In this document: piece by piece, positions 53,288-61,827 of the stretch | Layout: each line of letters starts with the position of its first letter | How positions within the stretch are numbered: the stretch's first letter is position 1 | NCBI GenBank assembly: GCA_039962225.1 | Contig: JAMPKV010000003.1 | Coordinates: forward strand, 310,001 to 374,000 | Origin: Microcoleus sp. AS-A8 | GTDB taxonomy: Bacteria > Cyanobacteriota > Cyanobacteriia > Cyanobacteriales > Coleofasciculaceae | Direction of reading: 5' to 3' | Length of the DNA stretch: 64,000 nucleotides | The notes under the pieces: generated by a model | The model's database searches: none | The model's input: only the letters and a program-made list of their open reading frames with translations | Told to the model about the DNA's origin: nothing | Program-made: the position numbers and the translations under genes

Positions 53288-53719
53288 CTAACTTCCTGCT
53301 GCTAAAAAGTCCTTAGCTGCCTCAATCGCGGCAGTTAATTCTTGCTCACTATAGGCTTTAACTTCAAGTTTTTTGCCGTTAGCCTCTACTGTTAGCTCAA
53401 TCGGCTTACCCGACAATCGCTCCCAGATAAATCCCAAAAGTGCCTTGATATTGGCTAGATTAACCTCAGCCTGCAACAGTCCAATCAGAAATGCTGCATC
53501 AAGTGGCTTGCTGCCTGCGGGTGGATTTGGCTCTGGTATGCGATGAACTTGCTTGACTTCATCAATGTCCTTCATTTGTTGAAAAAGACGCTGTGTCAAG
53601 GTTTCCAGTTCCTCTGGAGCTAAATCCGGCTGTGAATTTCTCAAATCGATGGTAACGTCTAAATCCGAACCTTTAGGGGCTATCGCAACCTGAATATTGG
53701 ATGTACTCGCCATTCCCAA
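53288..53719 (-). CDS. EACC1-like effector-associated protein
   Basis: 143 residues. It has the same fold pattern as 31630-32009: a polar beta start (IQVAIAPKGSDLDVTIDLRN), a helix (LAPEELETLTQRLFQQMKDIDEV), a hydrophobic helix (DAAFLIGLLQAEVNLANIKALLGFIWERLSG), and the hairpin PIELTVEANGKKLEVKAYSEQELTAAIEAAKDFL. This agrees with my recollection of EACC1, a constant component next to caspase and trypsin effectors in NTP-dependent conflict systems. It sits 10 bp upstream of the caspase-GUN4 gene, with the same strand and order as the decayed pair at 31.6 kb. The family name is from memory, but the repeated pairing is seen here directly. Confidence 0.75.
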   Translation of the reverse strand: MGMASTSNIQVAIAPKGSDLDVTIDLRNSQPDLAPEELETLTQRLFQQMKDIDEVKQVHRIPEPNPPAGSKPLDAAFLIGLLQAEVNLANIKALLGFIWERLSGKPIELTVEANGKKLEVKAYSEQELTAAIEAAKDFLAAGS

Positions 53720-53883
53720 CCTTAAGTATCGTAGCTACAATTTAATACAAGCCCCGTCAAGTCTTTATCGCCCACGAATGGACTTGGCTGTTTTGAATTG
53801 TAGCGTCTCTTACTATTTGAGAACACGTTGACTAATATTAAATGGGACAGTTTTTAGCACGGCTCATCTGAGCCAAACTGACC

Positions 53884-55884
53884 CTAATTCGGCATTCGCC
53901 AAATTTTAATCGTACTGTCAGCACTGGCACTGACTAATTTCTTTCCATCGGGTGTTATCAAAAGTGAATTCACTGAGCTAGAATGCTCCTTCAGTGTTTG
54001 GATTTCTTTTCCGGTGGAAATATCCCAAATTTTGATTTCATGATCAGCACTGGCACTGACTAATTCTTTCCCATCAGGCGTCATAGCTAAGGGCTTCACG
54101 GGGCTGGAATGTCCGGTGAGAGTGAGGAGTTCTTTTCCAGAAGATAAATCCCAAATTTTGATAGTATGGTCAGCACTGGCACTCGCTAACTTCCTACCAT
54201 CCGCCGTTATCGCCAGGGAATTAACTGAACCGGAATGTCCGATGAGGGTGAGGAGTTCTTTCCCAGAAGATAAATCCCAAATTTTAATAGTATTGTCAGC
54301 ACTAGCACTGGCTAACTTCCTACCATCCGGTGTTATAGCGATGTAATTTACATAACTTGAATGTCCGGTGAGAGTGAGGAGTTCTTTCCCAGAAGATAAA
54401 TCCCAAATTTTGATGGTATGGTCAGCACTGGCACTCGCTAATTTATTACCATCAGGGCTGATAGCAACATAATTCACATAGCTAGAATGCCCCTTCAGGG
54501 TTCTGATTTTTTTCCCCGAATCAAAATCCCAGATGGCGATTGTATTGCCAGTACCTCCTGTAGCCAGTGTCTGCCAATCTGGACTAATGGCGAAGTAATT
54601 AATCGGGATAGACGCTTCAATGAGTGTGCGAATTTCTTTTCCTGTAGAGAAATCCCAAATTTTAATCTTCTTATCGGCACTACTACTGAGTAAACTCTTC
54701 CCATCCGGCGTCATAATTAGGTAATTAATATAGCTACCATCTCCAACAATTGTGTTGACGAGTAAGCTAGCTGTAGGAAGATGGTTGTGGGAAAGCTGCC
54801 AAATACCATAACCTCCTAGCATCAGAGTCAGAGCCGCTACTCCTCCCATCAGCCATCTTTTTTTAAATGCTCTATCTTTGTGTTCGACCACAGAGAGATT
54901 CTCATAATATTGACTTGAAGTATAGCCATCTAAATGGGTTACTAATTGGGGTTGAGTCGCGTCTTGGGGAATCTTATAAATACTGGCAATTTCGTCTAAA
55001 ATTTCCTGAGTATTTTTATGTCGCTTAGCGGCTGTGGGAGCCATTAGCTTATCGATTAAATTGGCAAACGGTTCAGAAATATTCAGAGCCAGTTTCCGCC
55101 AATGACAAGTATCCGTTAAGGGTTCATAGATGGCTGAATCCGTAGCCTGCTTACCTGTCAGTAAATAGACAAAAGTACGACCTAAAGCATAGAAATCGGA
55201 TTGGGGCACGGCATGACCCTTTTCTTGCTCAGGGGGTGTGTATCCAGCCGAACTAATCTTGGTTACACTCCCTGCTCCGCCGACATCAGCCAGGTAAGTA
55301 AAGGTCAACTCTCTAGCCGTCCCAAAGTCAATTAATACCAATTGACCATTGGAGCGAATCATTATATTCTCTGGTTTAATATCCCGATGAAAATAGTTTT
55401 TTTGATGAACTAGATGCAAAATTTCCGCTAGCTGTTTTAACCAGTTAAACGCTTGCTTTTCTGAAATAGGGTGATTGCCTTGCTGCTTCATCCATTGCTT
55501 TAAGTTGAGTCCATCAATTTTTTCCATGATGATGCAATGCACGGGTTCGGTGCTATTGTTGGGAAAAAACTGAAAGTACCCATCTGGCTCAACTCTAGGG
55601 GTGCCAGGATGGTTCAGTTGGCTCAAGACAGCAGCTTCTTGTTGGAATAGCTCGATGATTCTGGGCTTATCGTTATGTTTCTGTTTAAGGATTTTTAGGA
55701 GTTTGGGGATTGCTCCATAGTAAGCTTCATAAACCTTGCCAAAACCGCTGCTATCACTCAGCAGACGCATGACTTGATAGCGCCCTTGTAGTAACAACTC
55801 GGAGCCACAATTGCGACACACGCGATTGTTAAGATTGGCTGGATCATTGGGCTGAGGACACTTGGGATTAATACAGTAGCTCAT
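53884..55884 (-). CDS. Zinc-ribbon Ser/Thr protein kinase with WD40 repeats
   Basis: 666 residues. A zinc ribbon (C-x4-C ... C-x2-C, residues 4-26) is followed by a Hanks kinase domain (about 33-305): a modified Gly loop LSDSSGFGKVYEA, a Lys in PKLLKILKQ, catalytic HRDIKPENIMI, DFGTAREL and SAGYTPPEQ. A single membrane helix lies at about 341-362. Seven WD40 repeats of 42 residues form a propeller, presumably on the other face of the membrane (pattern GHSSYVNYIAITPDGRKLASASADNTIKIWDLSSGKELLTL). The central repeats are nearly identical. The gene is co-directional with the EACC1-caspase operon 164 bp downstream, a typical companion in such islands. Confidence 0.92.
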   Translation of the reverse strand: MSYCINPKCPQPNDPANLNNRVCRNCGSELLLQGRYQVMRLLSDSSGFGKVYEAYYGAIPKLLKILKQKHNDKPRIIELFQQEAAVLSQLNHPGTPRVEPDGYFQFFPNNSTEPVHCIIMEKIDGLNLKQWMKQQGNHPISEKQAFNWLKQLAEILHLVHQKNYFHRDIKPENIMIRSNGQLVLIDFGTARELTFTYLADVGGAGSVTKISSAGYTPPEQEKGHAVPQSDFYALGRTFVYLLTGKQATDSAIYEPLTDTCHWRKLALNISEPFANLIDKLMAPTAAKRHKNTQEILDEIASIYKIPQDATQPQLVTHLDGYTSSQYYENLSVVEHKDRAFKKRWLMGGVAALTLMLGGYGIWQLSHNHLPTASLLVNTIVGDGSYINYLIMTPDGKSLLSSSADKKIKIWDFSTGKEIRTLIEASIPINYFAISPDWQTLATGGTGNTIAIWDFDSGKKIRTLKGHSSYVNYVAISPDGNKLASASADHTIKIWDLSSGKELLTLTGHSSYVNYIAITPDGRKLASASADNTIKIWDLSSGKELLTLIGHSGSVNSLAITADGRKLASASADHTIKIWDLSSGKELLTLTGHSSPVKPLAMTPDGKELVSASADHEIKIWDISTGKEIQTLKEHSSSVNSLLITPDGKKLVSASADSTIKIWRMPN
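53890..54540 (-). repeat. 126-bp tandem DNA repeats encoding WD40 units
   Basis: Blocks beginning CCGGTGAG / CCGATGAG recur at 54113, 54239 and 54365, exactly 126 bp apart, and are almost identical (GTGAGGAGTTCTTTCCCAG then GATAAATCCCAAATTTTGAT). The outer repeats are more diverged. The pattern indicates recent tandem amplification or gene conversion within the propeller. Confidence 0.85.
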
Positions 55885-56220
55885 GGCTAGCTACCTCGTT
55901 GTTGTATCCCTAATCATAGGATGGTCATTGAGAAATCATCTAGTCAAGGAAATATTAATTTTATTCCCTAGGAGAGTAGAAAAACCCCCTGGTAGGGGCT
56001 ATGACAGGGATGGAGTTCTCTGGTGAGGAGTATCTCTCCAAACCGATACTGGTTCACCCGTCATGTCATCTGGTTAAAGGCTCAATCTCCAACTCGGTCA
56101 GCCTTATATATTAAATCGATGATTTTAATACAAAATGTTGAAAAAACTGCACTAAACTTCGTGATAGAACTGCTAAGGTGTAAAGAAGCATTTCAAAAGA
56201 GCCAAGAAAGATAAAGATAT
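55885..56220. other. Intergenic region
   Basis: The region carries the start region of the kinase gene (minus) and of the HAD gene (plus). A 63-codon plus-strand frame at 56023-56214 has no ribosome site or family and I do not call it. Confidence 0.4.
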
Positions 56221-57018
56221 ATGAGCGGCGTTGCTACCTCCGACCTGCAACCACCCCAATGCTACCCACGTCACACCCCTGTTCCTCGATCGCATCAGCT
56301 AACCGTTTTTTGCGACTTTGATGGCCCAATCGTTGATGTCTCCAAGCGCTACTACAGCACTTATCAATTGGCATTGGCGGATACTCAGGAGTTCTACCAG
56401 CGTCAAGGTATAACTTTGCCCATTCAGAGACTCCAGAAACAGCAGTTCTGGCAAATGAAGCAAGATCGTGTCCCGGATGTAGAAATTGCGATGCGCTCAG
56501 GTTTACAGGGGGAGCAAATCGATTTCTTTTTGGGGCGCGTGATTGAGATTGTGAATCAGCCTGCCCTGTTGAATCTAGATCGGCTGCAGCCGGGAGTGAG
56601 TTGGGCGTTGGCTTTGCTACATTCTCAGCGTGTGCGCTTGGTGTTAGTCACGCTGCGCTGTCAGGAACAAGCGACGCAGATTTTAAGAAACTATGGATTG
56701 ACTCGTCTGTTTAGTGGCATTTACGGCACCAATGACTGCGATGCTGCATATCACAACTATGCGGAAGGGAAAACACAATTGTTAGCCAAAGCGATTGCCG
56801 AACAATCTGCGATCGCTGGATGTTCAACTTCTAGCTGGATGATTGGTGATACAGAAGCCGATCTGGTAGCTGGACAAGCCCTGTCCATCCCTACAATCGC
56901 CCTCACCTGTGGCATCCGTTCTCGAATGTACCTCAAGCAATTTCACCCGACTCACATCCACACAGACTTACTTACTGCTGCTCATTACATCTTAGAAAGT
57001 TTGAAGTTTGAAGCCTAA
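56221..57018 (+). CDS. HAD-superfamily phosphatase
   Basis: 265 residues. After a 25-residue lead, motif I VFCDFDGPIVDVSKRYYSTY supplies the nucleophile and acid/base Asp pair. A helical cap follows, then motif II LVLVTLRCQEQA, motif III around AEGKTQLLAKAI, and motif IV SWMIGDTEADLVAGQALSIPTIALTCG. The layout is that of phosphoglycolate-phosphatase-like enzymes; the substrate is not certain. Confidence 0.85.
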   Translation: MSGVATSDLQPPQCYPRHTPVPRSHQLTVFCDFDGPIVDVSKRYYSTYQLALADTQEFYQRQGITLPIQRLQKQQFWQMKQDRVPDVEIAMRSGLQGEQIDFFLGRVIEIVNQPALLNLDRLQPGVSWALALLHSQRVRLVLVTLRCQEQATQILRNYGLTRLFSGIYGTNDCDAAYHNYAEGKTQLLAKAIAEQSAIAGCSTSSWMIGDTEADLVAGQALSIPTIALTCGIRSRMYLKQFHPTHIHTDLLTAAHYILESLKFEA

Positions 57019-57060
57019 AGGATGAAGAAGGCAAGGGGTTAAAGGGTTTATTTTCATCCT

Positions 57061-57606
57061 TCATGATGCCTCAAGTACATTGATCTGCTCCCACCAACGA
57101 TTGAGCGGATAATAAAGAACGGGTGCCCAAAGACTACTAAGAATTGCAGAAGAAAGTGCGATACGCTGGTGGTCAGCCCAAATTTCGGCCAGGTTGCGAT
57201 CGCCCATAAAACTATACTGAATCGCGGTCACCGTCTCTCCAACGACCGCCATACCAAATACAATTAACGCGACAGAAATAAAATCTTCCTGTATATAACG
57301 CTGCTTTTGAATCCGAGCCGTCAAGATTCCGACTAAGGCAAGGCTAATGATATGAGTTGGCTGAGGGGAAGTCATGCCATCTTGAATCAACCCCAGCACC
57401 AGCCCTGCTAAGGCTCCCTGTAAAACTGTACGCTTGAGGCTCCAGGCAACGACCCAAATTAACAGCCAGTTTGGAGCAATACCCAGTAATTCCATCCCCG
57501 GTAAACGTGCCGGTAACACGAGCAAACAGAGCATGACCGAACCAAAAGTCACTACCCAATTAAGAATTTGGCGAGCCCAGGGGGAAAACTGAGAAACGTT
57601 GTTCAT
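57061..57606 (-). CDS. mreD: Rod shape-determining protein MreD
   Basis: 181 residues with five or six membrane helices (WVVTFGSVMLCLLVLPARLPG, APNWLLIWVVAWSLKRT, GALAGLVLGLIQDGMTSPQPTHIISLALVGIL, FISVALIVFGMAVVGETV). The GLxxDxxxxxxxG-type segment and its position third after mreB and mreC identify it. Membrane partner of the elongasome. Confidence 0.88.
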   Translation of the reverse strand: MNNVSQFSPWARQILNWVVTFGSVMLCLLVLPARLPGMELLGIAPNWLLIWVVAWSLKRTVLQGALAGLVLGLIQDGMTSPQPTHIISLALVGILTARIQKQRYIQEDFISVALIVFGMAVVGETVTAIQYSFMGDRNLAEIWADHQRIALSSAILSSLWAPVLYYPLNRWWEQINVLEAS

Positions 57607-57659
57607 TGCTCATTCATCATTAGTCATGAATAATTAGTCCTTGGACACGAGTACGCGGA

Positions 57660-58412
57660 CTAATGAGTAAAAGTTGTTCCTTTCGGATAAACCTTGACCC
57701 ATTCCAGGTAACTCACGGGTGCCGTCAACTCAATGACGGCTTCGGGAGCCGGACTTTTATCAAGGTTTACAGACTCCACACGCCCCAAGGGTAAACCGGG
57801 TGGAAAGAGTTGGCTAACGGGCGAGGTTGACACTACATCACCCCGTCGGACATCTGGCACCTTATCAAAAAACTGTAATACGGCACGATTAGAGCCTTGT
57901 CCTCGAATGAAGCCCATGCTACGACTACGGCTGAGTACAGCCCCCACCCGACTGGTGGCATCGCTGATGAGCAAGACACGACTGCTATTTGGTGTCACAC
58001 TAGATATGCGGCCCACTAAGCCACCCGGTGCCATGACAATATCGTCGACCTTAATGCCCTCATTACTTCCTCGACCTAAGGATACTTGTTGCCACCAATG
58101 GTCAGCACTACGTCCCACAATCGGAGCAACAATTCCTGGTTGTTTCTGAGTTTTAGAATAATCTAACAGCTCTTTAAGCTTTTGGTTCTGGCTTTCAAGT
58201 TCGACTAAGCGCTCTTGTAGTTCCACGACTCGCGCATCAGTAAGGCGCTCTTCTTTTGTTGGACCGACTTGAAAGGGACGAGTTATCAACTGGTAAGTTT
58301 CATAGATTGCTGCCCCTTGGGTCTGGCGAACCAACCAGGCAGCACTCAATGTTAGTCCTCCCAGCACAATAGCTACCCCATGCCGGTCCCACCAACGACG
58401 CATTATAAACAT
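57660..58412 (-). CDS. mreC: Rod shape-determining protein MreC
   Basis: 250 residues. One N-terminal membrane helix (GVAIVLGGLTLSAAWLVRQ), a coiled coil (ARVVELQERLVELESQNQKLKELLDY), and the two beta-barrel periplasmic parts with VAPIVGRSADHWWQQVSLGRGSNEGIKVDDIVMAPGGLVGRISSV. It links MreB to the cell-wall synthases. 53 bp separate it from mreD. Confidence 0.92.
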   Translation of the reverse strand: MFIMRRWWDRHGVAIVLGGLTLSAAWLVRQTQGAAIYETYQLITRPFQVGPTKEERLTDARVVELQERLVELESQNQKLKELLDYSKTQKQPGIVAPIVGRSADHWWQQVSLGRGSNEGIKVDDIVMAPGGLVGRISSVTPNSSRVLLISDATSRVGAVLSRSRSMGFIRGQGSNRAVLQFFDKVPDVRRGDVVSTSPVSQLFPPGLPLGRVESVNLDKSPAPEAVIELTAPVSYLEWVKVYPKGTTFTH

Positions 58413-58526
58413 AGCTCTCTAGCAACGCTCAGCGTTTGGCTGACGTGTATCTTCTAGGGTTACAGGTATAGGGATTGTGTAGTTAAGAATATAACTCCTC
58501 AAAGCGAGATATTCGCTCGCTGAGCT

Positions 58527-59570
58527 TTACATATGGCGAGAACGCCCACTAAACACCCGTTCTAACTGTTTGAAGTTCTCTAGCACTCGACCCGTTCCTA
58601 AGACAACGCAGCTCAAGGGATCGGCTGCCACATGGGTGACAATTCCGGTTTCATGACTGATCAGTGTATCCAGCCCTCTTAGTAAAGCGCCGCCACCCGC
58701 CAGCATAATGCCCCGGTCAATAATGTCAGCAGCGAGTTCTGGAGGAGTCCGTTCGAGCGTCCGCTTCACCGCATCCACAATAACTGAAAGCGGTTCTGAC
58801 ATACTTTCACGGATTTCAGGTCCTTTGATGGTGACAGTTCGTGGTAAGCCAGAGAGCAAGTGTAAGCCCCGTACTTCCATATTGGCATCATCATCGTAAT
58901 GAGTCGGGTAGGCTGAACCAATCTGAATTTTGATTTCTTCAGCGGTGCGTTCCCCGATAACCAAGTTATGAACCTTTTTCATGTACTGGGTAATCGAGTC
59001 ACTCAGTTCATCTCCAGCAACCCGCACGGATTCACTCAGAACCGTCCCCTGTAAACTGAGTACGGCGACTTCAGTGGTGCCGCCACCAATATCAATGATC
59101 ATGTTGCCTGTTGGCTCGGCTACAGGTAGCCCAGCGCCAATCGCTGCTGCCACAGGCTCATCTATTAAGTAAACATCTCTTGCGCCCGCCTGAGACGCGG
59201 CTTCCATGACAGCCCGTCGTTCGACGCCTGTCACACCACTAGGAATGCCAATCACAATCCGAGGTGAAACCAAAGTTCTGCCTTCATGAACCCGCCGGAT
59301 AAAATGCTTAAGCATCAATTCAGCGGTATCAAAGTCGGCAATCACGCCGTCGCGGAGAGGACGAAGGGCAACCACATTCCCTGGGGTTCTGCCCAACATT
59401 TTTTTGGCATCCTCGCCTACGGCTAGCGGAACTTTTAAGTCCTGGTCCATAGCGACGACGGAAGGCTCTTGAAGAACAATGCCTTTTCCAGATACGTATA
59501 CTAAAGTATTAGCAGTACCCAGGTCTATACCCATGTCCCGTGATAGGGAAAAGCGACTGAAAAAACCCAC
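58527..59570 (-). CDS. mreB: Actin-like cell-shape protein MreB
   Basis: 347 residues. Phosphate-1 [21 protein letters not shown], phosphate-2 [18 protein letters not shown], and the adenosine motif [22 protein letters not shown]. The membrane-directed N-terminus (MGFFSRF) is typical. MreB filaments direct side-wall synthesis. It is the first gene of the mreBCD operon, with 114 bp before mreC. Confidence 0.96.
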   Translation of the reverse strand: MGFFSRFSLSRDMGIDLGTANTLVYVSGKGIVLQEPSVVAMDQDLKVPLAVGEDAKKMLGRTPGNVVALRPLRDGVIADFDTAELMLKHFIRRVHEGRTLVSPRIVIGIPSGVTGVERRAVMEAASQAGARDVYLIDEPVAAAIGAGLPVAEPTGNMIIDIGGGTTEVAVLSLQGTVLSESVRVAGDELSDSITQYMKKVHNLVIGERTAEEIKIQIGSAYPTHYDDDANMEVRGLHLLSGLPRTVTIKGPEIRESMSEPLSVIVDAVKRTLERTPPELAADIIDRGIMLAGGGALLRGLDTLISHETGIVTHVAADPLSCVVLGTGRVLENFKQLERVFSGRSRHM

Positions 59571-59883
59571 TCGTTTCTACGCCCCCAAAGTCAAATGCTG
59601 CTGTATACGACCGAAATGTAACTGAACCGTAACCGATGTGGATTCTATTACGTTTCTTGAGCTGAGTCTAGTGAGGTAAAGCAATTCATTATCAGAAATC
59701 ATCAACAATCAAGCTGAAACTATCATTCATCTGAAGTCATACCTCATCCGGGCGAAAGTTAAATTCAGTATATTCCTTCCTTATTTAAAGATTTAGTAAA
59801 GTTTCCCCGCCTCAGTCATTGTTATTGTCTGGTTAAATTCGTTAAAGTAGATCCGCAAGATAAGTACAAGAGTACTAAAAACG
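59571..59883. other. Divergent promoter region mreB / ssb
   Basis: 313 bp between two divergent housekeeping genes. It is AT-rich in the centre and I see no repeat or RNA gene. Confidence 0.4.
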
Positions 59884-60249
59884 ATGAGTCTTAACGTTGT
59901 CAATCTAGTCGGTCGGGTGGGTGGAGATCCAGATGTGAAGTATTTCGAGTCTGGCAAGGTTAAGTGTAAGCTAACGCTGGCAGTGGATCGGCGGACGCGT
60001 AACAACGATCAGCCTGACTGGTTCAATCTAGAGCTATGGGGTAAGACGGCAGAAGTTGCGGCTAATTATGTCCGAAAGGGGAAGTTAATCGGGGTTCAAG
60101 GGTCTCTGAAAATCGATCACTGGAGTGATCGAGCAACAGGAGTAGAGCGTTCAACCCCAATCATCCAAGTGGAGCGCCTGGAATTGCTAGGTTCTAAGCG
60201 AGATAATGACACCAGCGCAGTGGAGCACTACAACGATACAGAATTTTAA
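59884..60249 (+). CDS. ssb: Single-stranded DNA-binding protein
   Basis: 121 residues, a single OB fold: MSLNVVNLVGRVGGDPDVKYFESGKVKCKLTLAVDRR, DWFNLELWGKTAEVAANYVRKGKLIGVQGSLKIDHW. The C-terminal tail is short and ends HYNDTEF, an acidic-aromatic tip shorter than the DDDIPF tail of E. coli SSB, as in other cyanobacterial short SSBs. Transcribed away from mreB. Confidence 0.93.
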   Translation: MSLNVVNLVGRVGGDPDVKYFESGKVKCKLTLAVDRRTRNNDQPDWFNLELWGKTAEVAANYVRKGKLIGVQGSLKIDHWSDRATGVERSTPIIQVERLELLGSKRDNDTSAVEHYNDTEF

Positions 60250-60355
60250 TCGTTTGCCATTGTCGGGGTGTCGGCTTAACTATAGCTTATACTCGGTGTT
60301 AAACAACAATCTCCAGAGGCAGAACTTCCTTCCCTACTAGCCTGTACTCTCAGAA

Positions 60356-61099
60356 CTAGTAGCTGATTTGTAGCGTTACAGATGCCTGCACCTCTTGTTC
60401 ACCGCCAATGATCGGTGAGGTAGCCAATCGACTCTCTAATGCATCCTGACCCGTGAAAACCGACATCGGTGAGGGTGGGGTAGCACCATTGAGTTGAATG
60501 CTGACAATGTCTTTACGGGTGAGATTGAGGGTACTCAAAACAGCATCGGCTTGGCTTTGGGCATCCTCTGTAGCTTTCCGCAGGGCTTGTTTTTGCGCTG
60601 ACGCGATCGCATCATCAGACGCCGTAAAACTAACACCCTCAATCCGCGTCGCACCGACTTGAACCGCATCATCCAAGAGCTTACCGGCTTGCTCGGTAGA
60701 GGTGCGAAAACTAACTGTATTAGTACCTGAATAACCGGTGATCTGGGGTGCCTTGTTGTTTTCGGAACGATAAACTGGGTTGAGTCGGATGCCCGTCGTT
60801 TCTAACTTTTCCACATTACGCGATCGCAGCAACTCCACCACAGCCGATGCTCGACGCGCCACTTCCTGCTGAACCTCTGTCGCCGTCTTCCCCTGAACTA
60901 CAACACCCAACTGAACCTGAGTCTTCGTTGTAGAAATTGATTCCACACCACGCCCAGTTACGGTAAGGGTTCGTAGCAGTTTCTCCTGTGCCAGCGTCGG
61001 GTTTGTCAGCATCAGAGTCAGGAGCCCCACCATTACAGAAACAGTCGGCAACCGCTGAGTAGAGACATGGCGGAAACGAGAAAGAAAAGTTTGATTCAT
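60356..61099 (-). CDS. SIMPL (DUF541) domain periplasmic protein
   Basis: About 247 residues. A signal peptide (LPTVSVMVGLLTLMLTNPTLAQ) is followed by RTLTVTGRGVESISTTKTQVQLGVVVQGKTATEVQQEVARRASAVVELL, the usual start of the SIMPL fold. GVSFTASDDAIASAQKQALRKATEDAQSQADAVLSTLNL and the ending VQASVTLQISY complete it. Members resemble BP26/OMP28 and an oxidative-stress protein; function is not defined. ATG 61099 is preferred because it gives the signal peptide directly. Confidence 0.88.
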   Translation of the reverse strand: MNQTFLSRFRHVSTQRLPTVSVMVGLLTLMLTNPTLAQEKLLRTLTVTGRGVESISTTKTQVQLGVVVQGKTATEVQQEVARRASAVVELLRSRNVEKLETTGIRLNPVYRSENNKAPQITGYSGTNTVSFRTSTEQAGKLLDDAVQVGATRIEGVSFTASDDAIASAQKQALRKATEDAQSQADAVLSTLNLTRKDIVSIQLNGATPPSPMSVFTGQDALESRLATSPIIGGEQEVQASVTLQISY

Positions 61100-61336
61100 G
61101 TCAAGGATTCTCCTAATCTGAAACAAGGCTAAATCTTCCTGACCCATAGAATTTTTAGGCTTTCGTTAGAGTCGTAGCGTAAGAGGTATGACTGAAAAAA
61201 CAGCATGACTTGATATCATGAACCTGTCGTTGGCTTCTACTGTGCCACAATAGAGCGTCAAAATTTTCAGCCGTTACCGTTTTAGCAACTAGGCTACAGT
61301 TGCCTTCTTTTAATTTGTAGTTTTTCTCTTCAACCA

Positions 61337-61780
61337 ATGGCCTACTGGCTACTCAAAAGCGAACCCCAAGAATATTCCTACACCGATTTAGAGCAAGCTG
61401 GATGTGGCATCTGGGATGGTGTCAAAAATCCTCTTGCCCTGAAATATCTCCGTACCATGAAATTAGGGGACAAAGTATTGATTTACCACACAGGCCAAGA
61501 GCGGCAGGTCGTGGGGATGGCTGAAATTATCTCATTGCCCTATGCTGACCCTAAACTCAATGACCCTCGTCGTATGGTTGTGGACATTCGCGCCGTGCGA
61601 TCGCTCCCCCAGCCTGTTACCCTAACACAGATCAAGCAAGATCATCACTTCACGCGCTTCGACCTCGTCCGTCTGCCTCGACTTTCCGTCGTCCCCGTTT
61701 CTGCTGAATATTGGCAGCGAATTCTTCAACTGGCGGGTGAGTCAACTTTTTGTATAGCACTTAACTGCCCAGCAGAATAA
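61337..61780 (+). CDS. EVE-domain protein (modified-base reader family)
   Basis: 147 residues, one EVE domain: MAYWLLKSEPQEYSYTDLEQAGCGIWDGVKNPLALKYLRTMKLGDKVLIYHTGQERQVVG and DPRRMVVDIRAVRSLPQPVTL are classic (as in human THYN1). EVE folds bind modified cytosines or RNA bases in the YTH/PUA-like group. It stands alone before the antiporter gene. Confidence 0.92.
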   Translation: MAYWLLKSEPQEYSYTDLEQAGCGIWDGVKNPLALKYLRTMKLGDKVLIYHTGQERQVVGMAEIISLPYADPKLNDPRRMVVDIRAVRSLPQPVTLTQIKQDHHFTRFDLVRLPRLSVVPVSAEYWQRILQLAGESTFCIALNCPAE

Positions 61781-61827
61781 ACCCGAGGAAGGCTTGATTT
61801 CGTTAAGAAACTTGTAGAGTAGAAAGA

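Noticed and set aside
53890-54540. CRISPR-like regular repeats
   Set aside because: The 126-bp units are coding WD40 repeats in frame, with no spacer-like variable parts and no cas genes.
56023-56214. 63-codon plus-strand frame before the HAD phosphatase
   Set aside because: No ribosome site and no recognisable family.
61337-61780. EVE protein as part of the restriction-modification system at 12 kb
   Set aside because: The genes are 48 kb apart and unlinked; EVE proteins are common outside R-M loci, so a functional link is unsupported.
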